64,000 bases of DNA from Plazaster borealis (lineage: Eukaryota > Echinodermata > Asteroidea > Forcipulatida > Labidiasteridae), in contig CM037459.1 in NCBI GenBank assembly GCA_021014325.1, positions 13,487,501 to 13,551,500 on the forward strand, written 5' to 3'. The translations under genes were made by a program, and so were the position numbers. The stretch's first letter is position 1, and every line of letters starts with the position of its first letter. The notes under the pieces were generated by a model. That model had not been told where the DNA came from. It saw only the letters and a program-made list of their open reading frames with translations, and did not search any database. Positions 1 through 10,979 of this stretch are shown here, piece by piece.

Positions 1-435
1 CTCAACCGTTTTGTTAGCAAAAACCAATTCTGTAATGTTCCTTTAAAAAAAACCACCATTCAACATGACTGAAGTATAATACAAAGACCCCAACCTTAAC
101 GTAGGAACACAACCATTCTGAACCAACTCTATTGCGAAGAAAACTTTATTACACAGGCAACAATTGGCATAAAATGTTTCTTGATGATGTTGTAGTTTGA
201 AAGGTTGCAACATATAGCATATATTTTATGCTTGATTTTTACTTTTCAATATTCAAACATATTTTCACAAAATCCGTAAAGTTTAATTATGTACATAAAT
301 AATCTTACTTTGTCTTTCAAGGGGTTTGTGAGTTTTCATGAAACTGGGTATAGGATTGGTAATCTACTGATAGAGCAGAACATTGGTAAGTAGTAATTCA
401 TAATTATGTGTAGTTGTTTGATTATTATCATTATA

Positions 436-763
436 TTTATATATATATATATGGTATGAAGGCAAGGATGCCTCATAAGTGAACTTAATCACTGTAGCTC
501 GCAAGCCTATAAGGAAACATGACATGTCAACAAAGGTGCTTGCTATGTGAACCAGAAACACCAGGGTTAATCCCTACTCTTCCACGATAAGTGTTCTGGG
601 CTCTTTTACGAGCAATACCAAACCTAGTACACAGGACCTATGGCTTAATGTTCTATCCGAAGATAGAGTATCTTGCTCAAGGACACAAGTGCCACGGCCG
701 GGGCTCGAACCCACACTCCAGAGTGTGAGTCCGGTGCTCTTAACCGCACGGCCATAACACGCC
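436..763 (-). mobile_element. tRNA-derived SINE
   Basis: Read on the minus strand the element starts near 763 with a tRNA-like head. An A-box-like TGGCCGTGCGG lies near 745-755 and a B-box-like GGTTCGAGCCC near 701-711. It is followed by the CACTTGTGTCCTTGAGCAAG phrase that many tRNA-derived SINEs share. The tail runs into a TA-rich microsatellite near 436-455. The D-loop/T-loop spacing resembles a Leu/Ser-type tRNA, but the sequence does not fold as a complete tRNA, so I do not call a tRNA gene. The 3' limit is approximate. Confidence 0.6.
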
Positions 764-1155
764 ATAACTTGAATACAATCAAGTGTTAGCAACTAACAAG
801 TTACAGCAACAAAACCAAATGTGTAAGTGCTTCAAATGATTGGTTTAATTAATTATTCATGCACGAAACTGTACAACCAATAACTTTAAACTACTTAAAG
901 GTAAGGTCAGGTTGTCAACGTTATGCTAATATTTATACAACAGTATCAAGAAAGATAACAAAGTCACCTGAGAACGTTTCACCTGACATGAATGCAGTGT
1001 CTACTTGTTGAGGAAACTGTCACGTGACGGTAATTTCATCAAGAGCGTGGAATCCATCCACGTTTAGCGAGGTGACAGCGGGTACCAACCGCATCTCTGG
1101 CAGCAGCATTCGCGAACGGACACAACGGAAATTTGAATTTCCTGCCAACCTCAGA

Positions 1156-1195
1156 AATCTGAGAAACGATTCATGCATGAATCGTTTCTCAGATT
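1156..1195. repeat. Perfect 40-bp palindrome
   Basis: Both 20-base arms match exactly, with no spacer, centred on GCATGC-like sequence between 1175 and 1176; pairing stops at the next base on each side. It lies upstream of the first recognised receptor exon. Overlapping open frames on both strands here are a side effect of the palindrome and do not look like genes. Apart from this and the SINE, I see nothing recognisable in 1-1592. Confidence 0.9.
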
Positions 1196-1592
1196 CAAAG
1201 TTTGGGATGAAAATAATTGCTTCTAAAGAAATATCCTTTTTCAAAATAGTTTTTACTATCAACAGCTGCAGTGCTTCTTAGTTTGTATTGCTTTTAGTTA
1301 TCGGAGTTTTTGCCAACATATGACCTTACCCATATGCAGTAACTCTAAGTTTTTTATTCGAAGCCCTCAAAGAGACCGGTAGTCCATCTAAATACATCTA
1401 TTAAAAAGACTTGCTCATGATATCTTAAGACATTTTGTGTTCATTTATATGATACAGTATCCATCACATGTTCTGCATAATTATAACCATGTAATGAGAA
1501 TTGTTGAACTTGCAAACCAGCCGAAGTATATAGCGGTAATATTTAAACACGTGATTTATCATGTGATTTCGATTTCTATTTGAATTCCTAAG

Positions 1593-1682
1593 CGGGCTTA
1601 GAAACTCACATTGGCACATTCGACAGTGCAGCAAATGAGATCACTTGGTCTATCCCTACCAAAGATATTTGGTACTACAGTG
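1593..1682 (+). CDS. GABA-B-like exon: end of ectodomain
   Basis: The exon reads ETHIGTFDSAANEITW then IPTKDIWYYS and ends with one base of a split codon before the donor GTAGGT. The acceptor chosen is TTGAATTCCTAAG; a second AG at 1601 is possible and would shorten the exon by 9 bases in the same frame. The split codon joins correctly to the next exon as Asp. Confidence 0.7.
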
Positions 1683-4600
1683 GTAGGTGTTTTCGTTCTC
1701 GTTTTATACAAATGATATAATTATAAATTTGGAAAGTGGTTTACTGGTTGGAGATAATACACTGGCAATTTCTGGGTGGTCAAAAACACGTGTTTTGTGC
1801 CGTTATTTGTTACCTATTTAAATAAAATCAGCTACTGTAACAAACAAACGATTAATGGACAGCGTTTGAGAATAGTCACATAAACCATAATCTGATGCAA
1901 ACCATATACGCAGCCAACTTCATGATTATTTATTTAAGCATTGTTTCAATTGAATAAAGTCAAGGCTCAGTGGCTATTCTGCAAAGTTGTTATTTTTTTA
2001 TGGAGCCACGTATTCTATACTCTGCTTGTGTCTGGGATGTGTTACTGAAGCAGAATAATTCGTTTGATTTGTTTGCTATTTGTTGTTTTCGTCATCCAAA
2101 GATGGTAAACCCCCGCACGATTCCGACATTACAAATGTTATTTTTGACCTTCAAGCCACGCCCATTCCCATCATGATTGTTATGTCTGTGCTAGCTGTCT
2201 TTGGAATGGTTCTTGCGGTTTTGTTCCTCGGGTTCAACATCTGGAAACGTAAACACAAGTTAGTATCGTTGGTTTCTCTTTTTGCTGTTATAAATCTGAC
2301 TAATTAATGCGTACATTTATACAGAATTTACATTTGGGTTTGCAGTGACACCTTGCTATACCCTCAGTTTTTTTGTTGTTGTTGTATTGGAGCCTTTACA
2401 GCCCATGAAACATCTAGTTACATGAGGTCCCCTCAAATGTTGGCTTATATATTACTCTGATGCTTATCTTTATATTTTCACAAATCGGACCCAAGCTCTG
2501 GTGTTGTCAGAACTAGAGTCCGGGTTCGATACCCGGTCATGACACTTGTGCCCTTAAGCAAGGCACTTAACCATAATTTCTTCTTAAAAATGTGGGATGG
2601 TAGTGCATTCTGTTCTACCAGCGAGGCTCCTAGTGGGTGATACCCATGCCTACATCCTAACGGACTGTAAAGGGGGTTACCCTGTTTCAGCCCTACGAGT
2701 AGGTGGCAACTTGCCCCCTGGTGACAGTTGATTTGGGTCGATAGCCCAAATCAGTTAAGTGTAGCCCTCATAAGTGGCCGTCCGGCCTTGTGATGTTACG
2801 CGATCTCTCATCAAAAAAGAAAGACAAACAATCACATCGTTGTAGGCCTATGGGTAAACACTAACAGTATTATTAATTCCCGATGCAAATTTAGCATGTA
2901 ATAAAATATTAATATTCTGTTTCATTTGTTTCCTCCCTATCTCTATATCGTTTTAAATCTCAGACAAGTCAAGATGTCAAGTCCACAAGTGAATAATCTA
3001 ATAGCTTGTGGCTTTATACTTGCATACCTCAGTGTGGTACTCCTGGGCATTGACAACTCTATGGTGGGTAATAAGGACACACTGGTGTCAATATGTGTGG
3101 TAAGTAACCCATCCAAAATTATTTTACTTGGAGGTAAATACCGGTACAAATTAAGAACAAGAAGCACCAGGAGTACGAGATAACGAGATTCTATGACGAT
3201 GTAAACGGAGTTCAGACCTAATTCAACTTCTTTAGCTGCAGCAATTCATCTTGGCAAGACAAATGATCACGATACTAAGTCGACAAAATCCATCAAGACC
3301 GGTTTATAGTCGGTCCCGCGATTGTAATCGTCGAACGATGAGGATCGCTGAACGGTGGCCATTTTTCGCACAGTTTATAGTCGTCGCGCGATGGGACGCA
3401 GTTTGTTCATTGTACGCATGCTCGATATGTTGCTAAGCCTATGGCGTGTGTTTTATAGGGTCCATGAAATGTAATTTTTTTAATGCAATCCTTGGAGATG
3501 CACCTTTGTGTCCCATTTTACTTTATTTTCAATTCTCGTTTTGTCAATTTTGAGGGTATTTTGGTGCCTTTTTGTATTTTATGTTGATGCAAGTTTCCAT
3601 ATTCATGAGCAAAAGTGTGATGTCATGTCAGGCAGAAAACTCAATGTTGCAATTAGTTTATGCACAAAAAGTCAACAGAATTTAGGCTATTTCGCTGTCG
3701 TAAACTTCCTTTTCTTTGTGATTTGTTAGTGTGTAAGTTCATGGCAGTATGCCAAAGTGCAAACTTTTCTCTCAAATTCTTTAAACAAGCAAATTTTGGG
3801 TTTTTCACAATTTCATTTGTTCAATAGAAATAAAACAAGTGTCTTCCTGAAATGACATCACTGCGACAGCGCCCTCAGTTGTCCAGATAAGAGAGGAATT
3901 TGTTTAATGTTTACAGAAAATCACTTTTCAATGTACTTAACCAAAATATGGATGTCAATTAGTTTTCATACACATAAGGGGATTAGGAAGTAGCTCAAAA
4001 TATATTTCTAAGAAATTTGTACTTCAGGGGCCCTTTGGTTGATGTGTTTTATAAATGCAAATATTTAAAGTATAAATATCGCGCATTAATTTGACCATCA
4101 GGAAGGTTTATAGAAAACCATATACTCTATATAGTGTGTTAATTTTCAAAATTGTATTAGCATTATGAACAACCAAAAAACGATGAATCTGAACCTAGTA
4201 TCTATGATAATATAAGGCAAATTTGTTCACGTAACGAGATTTTAGTTCATGCTTTTAGGAATTTGTATTATTATTATTTTTTTAATATTAGCCTAAGACT
4301 GGACTCAGGGATAAACATTATTCCCATTATTTTAATAAATTTGAACATTCGACCATGACCAATTTAATATAAACAACAGAAAAACAATGTTGTAACCAAT
4401 AACATGCAGTCATTTTATATAGGGCCTAGTTAAGTTTGCCAATATTTCGCTGTCACTGAATCATCAGAACCATACCACTAAGTAAAAATAGTTTGCAAGT
4501 TTATGTTGTCAATGAAATTTTAAATTTAGTGATTACAAATGAAAACAGCATATTATTTAAACATGTTAAGACAAAACATATTACAAGAAATATCATTTTT

Positions 4601-7174
4601 TCTCCAAAAAGGAAAAATTGCAGGGTTGAGTGTTTTATTGTAGAACAACAGTTCGTTACTGTTTTTTTCTCAATGATTTTTTTCTGAGCTTAGGGCTTGT
4701 ACCAAACATGAAAGGCTATATGATCATTCGATTTAAGAATCATTGCTACACTTGCAATCACTCTGTATCATTAGGCTGCATGGTATAAAAACAAACCACA
4801 AAGTGTCCCGAATTTAACTAAGTTTGAACTTTATAATTATATGAACTCAACAAGAGCAAAGAAAGAGACTGTTCAAAAAACAAAAAAGTTATTTATCAAA
4901 CACACGAGCAATCAAGGGAGTGAGCAATATGTACAGAAGAGGATGATAAAGAGGACGAAGAAAATTGAGCTATTTTGTCTAAATGCATCCTAAAAATTAT
5001 CCATTTTAACCGATTACATTTTAAATCAGTTTTTTTATAGACTCAGAAAAGCAATGGTGCATATCATCACGAATGACTATGAGCAGAGAGTTGACGTGTG
5101 CGTTTCCGCCGCACGCGAACGCAAATTTAATGCGTATCTATTTTTCATTTTGATGAAGTATCAACGTTAAATCCGAATTGGCATTAGTCGGGTGCGTGCG
5201 CGCAGTCGCGGTATAGTATGAACCGGCCTCAAGCGCAATGTTTCGGCAGTGCAATCAGTTCCATCATGCATCACTACATCCCCAACAAGAACTTGAACAA
5301 GCCCTAAATCTCAAATATATTTACGTATAAATCTTCACTGGCGCCACAAGCTGACACCTTGTGTACAAAACCGTTTTTTTGTTCTTCTTTTTTTTAAAAG
5401 TCTTCATTTTTATTGTTTTACTAATTTCAACAATTATTTTTTCAAGGCCTACAATTTCCTAAAGTTTCAAAGCTCCAAGAGCTTTACCGTACTTTTTTAA
5501 TAACGATATTATGCATTATATTGGTAGAAAGAGTTCAACTCATAGACGCTGTTTTCTTCGAATGCTAGTTTTTACTAGTAGGCCTATAATATGCTAGGTG
5601 TGTGTCAGTTCGGGCATTTGTGCAAAAATATTTACGTGAATATTGTTGCGATTTGGCGCACAACTCGTGATTATATGCGTCAATAAACGTGAATAATTGC
5701 TATTTATGGCACAAATCGTGAATACTGACGTAAATATCGAATGTTCGATGTCCCTTTAAAGCCACATATTTGTTACACCATCTACCAGGAAAAATTTGAC
5801 ACTCTCTACATTCATGTTACCCTGTAAGTTGACTGATTCATGTTACAAATTAACAAACCATTTTCTGTACCAGTTCCGTTCTTGGATCATCTCACTCGGT
5901 TTTACACTAGCCTTTGGCGGGATGTTCACCAAGATGTGGCGTGTGTATAGCATCATAATCGCTAACAAGAATAAGAAAAAGGTATATACATACTAATTCC
6001 GTATCATGATAATTATTATCAGTAGTAAACTGGACTTGGAGTGAAGTTACGGTGATCGTATAAATTAAATAGCCGCATTAAAAATAGTACTCCGTATTTT
6101 ATTCTGTCTAGGTAATTAAAGATCGATTTCTGTTTGCTATCATCGCTGTACTACTTTTGGTTGACTTTGTAATCCTCATCCCATGGCAGGTGGCCAATCC
6201 AATGTATACTGAAGACAGGCGAGTACCAGTTGTGCAGGTAAATAAACATGGGTGTACAGGGATTGCAGTTAGATGAAAGAAATCTTTAATTAAACATTAA
6301 ACATTAGCAGCAACAACAGCAGCAGCTATATAGTTGAAGAAAGAAAAAAACCAGCTACAAATTGACGATATAACAACAGCAGAAACTACAAAAAATGAAC
6401 GATAGCAACAACTTACATAAGTATCAGCAGATGTTGCAGCAACGACAGCAGCGGTGACAACAAGATTTGTTTCTTTACGTTTATAAGAGCGCCCCACACA
6501 ACTAAAAAATATATTTTGACACTACCAAATAAGTTCTTATAGATTTGTCTTTACTTGATTGATTGTGTGTTTGTTTGTTTGTCTGTGTGTTTTTTCCCCC
6601 GCAGACGGAAGAACATATTTCCAATAATGAAAAGCACGTGTTGCTTTACGTCAACTGTACGTCCGATAACAGCACTATTTGGACCATGGCTATACTCATC
6701 TACAAGACATTTCTCCTGGTATTCGGTGCATTTCTTGCTTGGTCTACAAGGTGATTTTGATAATTTATAGGTTCAGATTACTGTGTTTGTTGCTTAAACT
6801 ATTCATTTGCACAACAGTCGGGAAGGGGATAATCAAAAGTCAACCATTCAAATGTAGAATGGTAAACCTAAAACGCTGCCAATGAATGAACCCATATTTT
6901 CCCATAAACTTTAATTAAACGCCTTCAAATCACTCACCGTTTATTTATGGTTTTTTTGGTGTACTAAATGTACTCGGGCAGAAATATCAACGTGCCTGGT
7001 CTGAATGACAGTTATTACGTAGGTCTGTCAATCTACAACACCGTCATCTGCTGTGTCGTTGCTGTGCCGTTATCGTTCCTTGCAGTATCCTCCATAGGCG
7101 TGACATTTGCCCTCGCTTCCGGTTTTCTGCTTTTCTGCATATCCGCTTCACTCTGTATGCTGTTCTTTCCAAAG
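1593..7174 (+). CDS. GABA-B receptor subunit-like class C GPCR, seven exons, 5' and 3' incomplete
   Basis: Seven exons join in frame with consensus splice sites: 1593-1682, 2102-2258, 2964-3099, 5874-5981, 6112-6237, 6605-6750 and 6982-7174. The joined product runs from the last part of the extracellular ligand-binding domain (GTFDSAANEITW) through the linker SDGKPPHDS into seven hydrophobic segments. Family marks are KMSSPQVNNLI after TM1, a Cys at the start of TM3, MFTKMWRVYSI at the end of TM3, VIKDRFLFAII before TM4, an ECL2 Cys within two sequons (NCT, NST), and LNDSYYVGLSIYN leading into TM6. The pattern is closest to GABA-B subunit 2. Such receptors are plasma-membrane GPCRs that work as heterodimers; whether this one binds GABA cannot be told, as most of the ectodomain is outside. 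The C-terminal tail with the dimerising coiled coil was not found. A diverged invertebrate GABA-B-like paralogue is the main alternative. Confidence 0.85.
2102..2258 (+). CDS. GABA-B-like exon: linker and TM1
   Basis: It begins after CATCCAAAG and gives DGKPPHDSDITN, then the hydrophobic TM1 run MIVMSVLAVFGMVLAVLFLG, and ends NIWKRKH with two bases of a Lys codon before donor GTTAGT. The open frame runs past the donor, so the donor is chosen from phase with the next exon. Confidence 0.8.
2486..2825 (+). mobile_element. tRNA-derived SINE in intron
   Basis: A B-box-like GGTTCGATACC sits in a truncated tRNA-like head and is followed by CACTTGTGCCCTTAAGCAAG. A body of about 270 bp ends in an A-rich tail (TCAAAAAAGAAAGAC). 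It is related in head and phrase, though not in 3' body, to the minus-strand SINE at 436-763. It lies in the intron between the TM1 and TM2 exons. Confidence 0.6.
2964..3099 (+). CDS. GABA-B-like exon: ICL1, TM2, start of TM3
   Basis: After TTTTAAATCTCAG the exon reads KQVKMSSPQVNNLIACGF, then a hydrophobic TM2, and ends TLVSICV before the perfect donor GTAAGT. The Cys near the end matches the conserved TM3-proximal Cys that pairs with ECL2 in class C receptors. KMSSP followed by NNLI is the clearest GABA-B subunit 2-like signature. Confidence 0.85.
3100..5873 (+). other. Intron, mostly unrecognised
   Basis: This 2.8 kb intron holds no coding sequence that I can recognise. It includes a short stretch rich in CG dinucleotides near 3290-3420 with repeated GTTTATAGTCG words, another near 5095-5230, and a MITE-like end at 5597-5757. 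Confidence 0.5.
5597..5757. mobile_element. MITE fragment with a terminus like the 7.7-11.0 kb element
   Basis: The right end CGATGTCCCTTTAA matches the terminal sequence of the TIR element at 7718-11032. The body repeats CGTGAAT-type words several times (for example 5634-5640, 5690-5696 and 5718-5724). No matching left terminus was found, so it is probably truncated. Confidence 0.4.
5874..5981 (+). CDS. GABA-B-like exon: TM3 and ICL2
   Basis: After TTTTCTGTACCAG it reads FRSWIISLGFTLAFGGMFTK then MWRVYSIIIANKNKKK, with donor GTATAT. It is exactly 36 codons, phase 0 on both sides. The sequence matches the well-conserved TM3/ICL2 region of GABA-B receptors. Confidence 0.9.
6112..6237 (+). CDS. 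GABA-B-like exon: TM4 and start of ECL2
   Basis: After TTCTGTCTAG it gives VIKDRFLFAIIAVLLLVDFV, then IPWQVANPMYTEDRRVPVVQ, with donor GTAAAT. It is 42 codons, phase 0 on both sides. WQ..NP corresponds to the conserved WQ..DP at the extracellular end of TM4 in this family. Confidence 0.9.
6605..6750 (+). CDS. GABA-B-like exon: ECL2 and TM5
   Basis: After a pyrimidine-rich TTTTTTCCCCCGCAG it reads TEEHISNNEKHVLLYVNCTS then DNSTIWTMAILIYKTFLLVF and ends FLAWST plus two bases of an Arg codon before GTGATT. The conserved ECL2 Cys is present, and NCT and NST are likely N-glycosylation sites. Confidence 0.9.
6982..7174 (+). CDS. GABA-B-like exon: TM6 and TM7
   Basis: After TACTCGGGCAG the split Arg codon is completed and the frame reads NINVPGLNDSYYVGLSIYN, two hydrophobic segments (TM6, TM7) and ends LFFPK before donor GTACTT. 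FVPK at this point is the usual end of TM7 in the family. Confidence 0.88.
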
Positions 7175-7276
7175 GTACTTAAAAAATCCAATACAAATAT
7201 TATACTCGAACGTATACTATAATACATTGTTAATCGGGGTCGTGGTTTTTATGGCATTTACAAAAAAATATAATAG

Positions 7277-7299
7277 GATCCGATCAAGCTGACGTTGAA
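7277..7299 (+). CDS. Possible 23-nt micro-exon after TM7
   Basis: ATAATAG is followed by 23 bases reading DPIKLTL plus two bases and then the strong donor GTAAGTGTG. GABA-B receptors continue after TM7 with a short hydrophilic, Leu-containing stretch, so the reading is plausible. The polypyrimidine tract is poor. Transcript evidence would decide. Confidence 0.25.
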
Positions 7300-7917
7300 G
7301 TAAGTGTGTATGAAGGATGCACAAAAAACACTCAAGTTACTTAGAAAGTCATTGATCTTGGCTCAGGTATGCAATAGAACAACCCTGAGTTTGTTTCAAA
7401 TTCAACTATGTAGGCTATAGGCTACCAAATGGCGTTTGATAGATCATTTTTAAAGCGAACATTAACGGTTCTTTGGGTGGGGGTTAAGTTAAATTAAATT
7501 AAAAGGAAAGTACATCATTGCCTTTTGAAAAAGTAAATTAGTTTTCATCCTCAAGTTCTGTAAATTATTAAAATTCAGTGGTCAAATTTAGTAAAAACAA
7601 CGAAAAATTGTTTAACTTTTGACAATGAAATCATTGTGCACGTCCGTATGTGGCTTTTACTAGAATAAGCATTGTCAAATTGTGGTGTTCTCAATGCTAT
7701 TTCTCATGGTGGCTCTGAAGGGACATCGCATATCGCAATTAAATGCGATGTCGTGAAATTAGTCGCAACTAATGTACGCATACGTATACATTTGCAATGT
7801 CGTGAATTGTATTGCAAACGTTGTCGCATACCTTTGGGTTGTTATCATATTTGCGGACAAATTGTTTAGTGACAGCTAGGGAGTACATGGCACTGCAGCA
7901 GGAGAGTAGGGCCCCTA

Positions 7918-10900
7918 TAATAATAATAATAATAATAATAATGGACACTTAATAAAGCGCCGGTATCCGCCGCAAGCGGCGCTCATGGCGCTACTCTACA
8001 AAAGAACAACAAGCAATGAAAGTAGCAAACAACAAAAATAAGAAAATAAACTTAACCAAAAGCTTCTCTATGAAAATGAGTTTTTAAACTGTTCTTGAAT
8101 GTGTTGAGTGATTTGGAGAGTTTCACAGTGTCCGGGAGGGAGTTCCAAAGCTTTGGTGCTGCGCTCTGAAAACTTCTCTCCCCCCATACATGTTTAGTTG
8201 TTTTTTCCTGGAGGAGTTTGTGTTTTGTAGACCGTAAGCCACGATGTCCTGGGGTGTATATCTGCACAAGATCACTTAAATATGCTGGGGCATCACCTTG
8301 TAAGATCTTGAAAATAATGAGGCACAGTTTATATTTAACCCTTTGTTGGATGGGGAGCCAGTGCAAGCCGGCTAGCACTGGTGTGATGTGTTCCGTTTTC
8401 TTGGTGTAAGTGATCATCCTTGCTGCAATATTCTGTAATCGTTGAAGGCGAGAGAGTTGCGTATTGTTAATTCCGTATAAGAGCGAGTTACATGCATCTA
8501 CCTTGGATGTGATGAAGGCATGGACAATGGTTTCAGCAGCTTCCCTTGTGAGGTGATTGCGTATTCTGCCAATGTTCCTGATTGACATGAAAACAGACTT
8601 AGATGTTGCTGTCACCTGGCTTTCCATTGTCATAGCTTGATCAAACATCACACCCAAGTTTCGAACAGTAGTGGAGGGCCTTATGTAAGCATCACCAATT
8701 CGAACATGATCAATATTCACTTTCATTATTTGCCGTTTGGAACCCAGAATCATGAATTCAGTTTTTGCGTCATTAAGTTTGAGGAAGTTATGATTCATCC
8801 ATGCTCCGACATCGTCGATGCAGTGTTCGATTCTCTGAAGAGTGGAGTTAACGTCTGCCTGTAAAGGTTTCACTGGTATGTAGATCTGAGTATCATCTGC
8901 GTATAAATGATAGTTCAGGTTATACTGACGAATGATGTCCCCGAGTGGCAAAGTATAGATTGGGAATAGTCCGGGTCCAACACATGAACCTTGAGGTAGT
9001 CCACAATTCAATGTAGCTGCATCGGAGATGTCGTTATTAATGCAGACTGCTTGTGTTCTTCCAGCTAAGTATGATTTTAGCCAATCCAGAGCCACACCAT
9101 GGATACCGATACGGTTTTCAAGACGCTGAAGCAGCTTATGGTGGTCCACGGTGTCGAAAGCCGCCGAAAGATCAAGCAACACCATAAGCACTATCTGTCC
9201 ATTATCCATGGCGTGTAGCACATCATTCTGTACTTTCAGAAGGGCGGTTTCTGTGCTATGAAAAGCACGGTAGGCTGACTGGTAGTCCTCACATAGGTTA
9301 TGCTGATGTAAAAAAGGTACCAGCCGTGCCAGAACTACACGTTCTAGCGTTTTACCAAGAAATGACAAGTTAGAAACCGGTCGGTAGTTTTTAAACACAT
9401 TCCGATCAAGATTCTCCTTCTTTATGAGAGGACGAATGTGTGCAACTTTCAGGATGTCCGGGAAAATGCCAGTTTCTAATGAAGTGTTGACTATCTGTGT
9501 GATGACAGGTACTATAGCATCGGTAGATTTCTTAAGGAGTGAAGTAGGGATCGGATCCAGTTTACATGATGTTGTTGGAGCATTGCGTATGATGGCAAGA
9601 ACCTCCTCTTCAGTTGTTGGTGCAAAACATGACAAATGGTGAAGCGCTGTTATAGGTTCGTCATAGGACAAATCATCAAAGACTACGAAGCTATCACGGA
9701 TTGTCTTTATTTTGTCCGTGAAAAAATTGCAGAGCTGATTCGCAAGGTGAAGATCGGAAGTAGCGTCAGGAAGAGGAGATACTTGAGAACGATGAAGAAG
9801 ATCATCCGCAAGTTTGAATATACGCTTTTGATCCTTAGCATGCTCTATAAACAGATCACTGTAGTATTTACTTTTTGCTTTTCGAATCAAAGTATTTACT
9901 TTCTGCTTCTGTTGAGTGTACTGCTGGCGATCAATTTCTAAATGAGTCCGTCTCCATGTATGTTCCAATTGCCGACGCTTCTTTTTCTCCTCAAAGATTT
10001 CAGGGTTATACCAGGAGGTATTTGGTCGAACCTTTAGAATCCGTGTCTTTGCTGGCGCATGTTTATCAAGTGTTTTACTAAGAACATCTGTGTAGTGTCC
10101 TGCTAGATCATTAACATTGCAGCTAGACAGAGAATCAAACCTAGCATCAGCGATATCAGAACAGAATGCATCAGTGTTAATACCTCTTAAGTTCCGTGTA
10201 GTGAGTGACTTAGTAGGAGTAGGTGGCTTTCTGAGCAGAAGTTTGCAAGTAATTGCATTGTGGTCGCTTATCCCCTCGATAACACGGAGATCAGCAAAGA
10301 CAGGAGAGTCGGATACTCGGGTGATAAATAAGTCCAAGGTATGACCGTGTCGATGTGTAGGGACATTCACATGTTGTTGAAGTCCACTAGCTGTCAGAAA
10401 ATTCATAAAAGTTTGTGTGCAGTTATCCGAAGCCGAATCGATATGAACATTGAAGTCGCCTGTTATGACAACAGGTGCTGTCTTCACCAGCTGATGATCC
10501 ACGAGTTGGGAGAATTGCTCCATAAAAACGCTGAAGGAGCATCCTGTTGATTTCGGTTGTGGACGGTATACAATTACCAAGGAGAGCGATTTTGATCCAC
10601 TCACAATGTTAACATTCAATGTTTCAAATGCTGTAGAAATTAGATCAGTGTCACAGATGCGAACATTAAATCCCGACTTGTAAAGGAGAGCTACACCTCC
10701 CCCTCGTTTGGATCCAGGTCTTGGTATATGCAGAAACGAATAGCCCGTTGGAGTTATGTTTTTAATGACAGATGTGTCTTCAGCCTTGATCCAGGATTCA
10801 CAAAGTGCTACAATATCAAAGTTATTCTCAATAACGAAGTCAACAAATTCTGTGGTCTTGTTCCTCACAGATCGTGTGTTGACTGTGAAGTCTGGAATCT

Positions 10901-10952
10901 TTACTGGATGCAAGATACTCCCCAGATCATTTAAAATTTTCTTCAAAGGTCT
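7918..10952 (-). mobile_element. L2/CR1-like non-LTR retrotransposon, 5' truncated
   Basis: On the minus strand the element ends in a short 3' UTR and an (ATT)n microsatellite tail at 7918-7941, typical of L2/CR1 elements. The 5' part is missing: the frame enters the endonuclease domain almost at once, and its first residues come from the arm of the host TIR element. The same clade of element occurs at 39.1-42.9 kb. Confidence 0.8.
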
Positions 10953-10979
10953 GCAACCAAGTATGCGAAAAAAATTCAC
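8052..10979 (-). CDS. Non-LTR retrotransposon ORF2: endonuclease and reverse transcriptase
   Basis: A single uninterrupted 975-residue frame. An apurinic-type (APE) endonuclease spans about residues 30-250: catalytic Glu in CESW (60-63), GDFNVH (174-179) and SDHNA (238-242). Reverse transcriptase spans about 480-760: FKNYRPVSNLS (529-539), LLDLSAAFDTVDH (601-613), GLPQGS (660-665) and the YADD active site (693-696). A C-terminal region carries RLQRLQNIAARMI and FQSAAPKLWNSLP, both usual in this clade. The enzyme would nick target DNA and copy its own RNA at the nick. The endonuclease N-terminus is short and ORF1 is absent, so this copy is probably immobile although the frame is open. The first eight or so residues derive from flanking DNA. 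Confidence 0.9.
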   Translation of the reverse strand: MNFFRILGCRPLKKILNDLGSILHPVKIPDFTVNTRSVRNKTTEFVDFVIENNFDIVALCESWIKAEDTSVIKNITPTGYSFLHIPRPGSKRGGGVALLYKSGFNVRICDTDLISTAFETLNVNIVSGSKSLSLVIVYRPQPKSTGCSFSVFMEQFSQLVDHQLVKTAPVVITGDFNVHIDSASDNCTQTFMNFLTASGLQQHVNVPTHRHGHTLDLFITRVSDSPVFADLRVIEGISDHNAITCKLLLRKPPTPTKSLTTRNLRGINTDAFCSDIADARFDSLSSCNVNDLAGHYTDVLSKTLDKHAPAKTRILKVRPNTSWYNPEIFEEKKKRRQLEHTWRRTHLEIDRQQYTQQKQKVNTLIRKAKSKYYSDLFIEHAKDQKRIFKLADDLLHRSQVSPLPDATSDLHLANQLCNFFTDKIKTIRDSFVVFDDLSYDEPITALHHLSCFAPTTEEEVLAIIRNAPTTSCKLDPIPTSLLKKSTDAIVPVITQIVNTSLETGIFPDILKVAHIRPLIKKENLDRNVFKNYRPVSNLSFLGKTLERVVLARLVPFLHQHNLCEDYQSAYRAFHSTETALLKVQNDVLHAMDNGQIVLMVLLDLSAAFDTVDHHKLLQRLENRIGIHGVALDWLKSYLAGRTQAVCINNDISDAATLNCGLPQGSCVGPGLFPIYTLPLGDIIRQYNLNYHLYADDTQIYIPVKPLQADVNSTLQRIEHCIDDVGAWMNHNFLKLNDAKTEFMILGSKRQIMKVNIDHVRIGDAYIRPSTTVRNLGVMFDQAMTMESQVTATSKSVFMSIRNIGRIRNHLTREAAETIVHAFITSKVDACNSLLYGINNTQLSRLQRLQNIAARMITYTKKTEHITPVLAGLHWLPIQQRVKYKLCLIIFKILQGDAPAYLSDLVQIYTPGHRGLRSTKHKLLQEKTTKHVWGERSFQSAAPKLWNSLPDTVKLSKSLNTFKNSLKTHFHREAFG

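Noticed and set aside
700..763. tRNA gene with A and B boxes
   Set aside because: No complete cloverleaf; the SINE-type phrase follows directly, so it is a SINE head.
1020..1281. Opposing 80-85 residue frames as an upstream receptor exon
   Set aside because: No similarity to the ligand-binding domain and no matching splice phase; the palindrome keeps both strands open.
8052..10979. Host reverse transcriptase gene
   Set aside because: Flanking (ATT)n tail, truncation at the 5' end and nesting inside a TIR element identify it as a retrotransposon copy.
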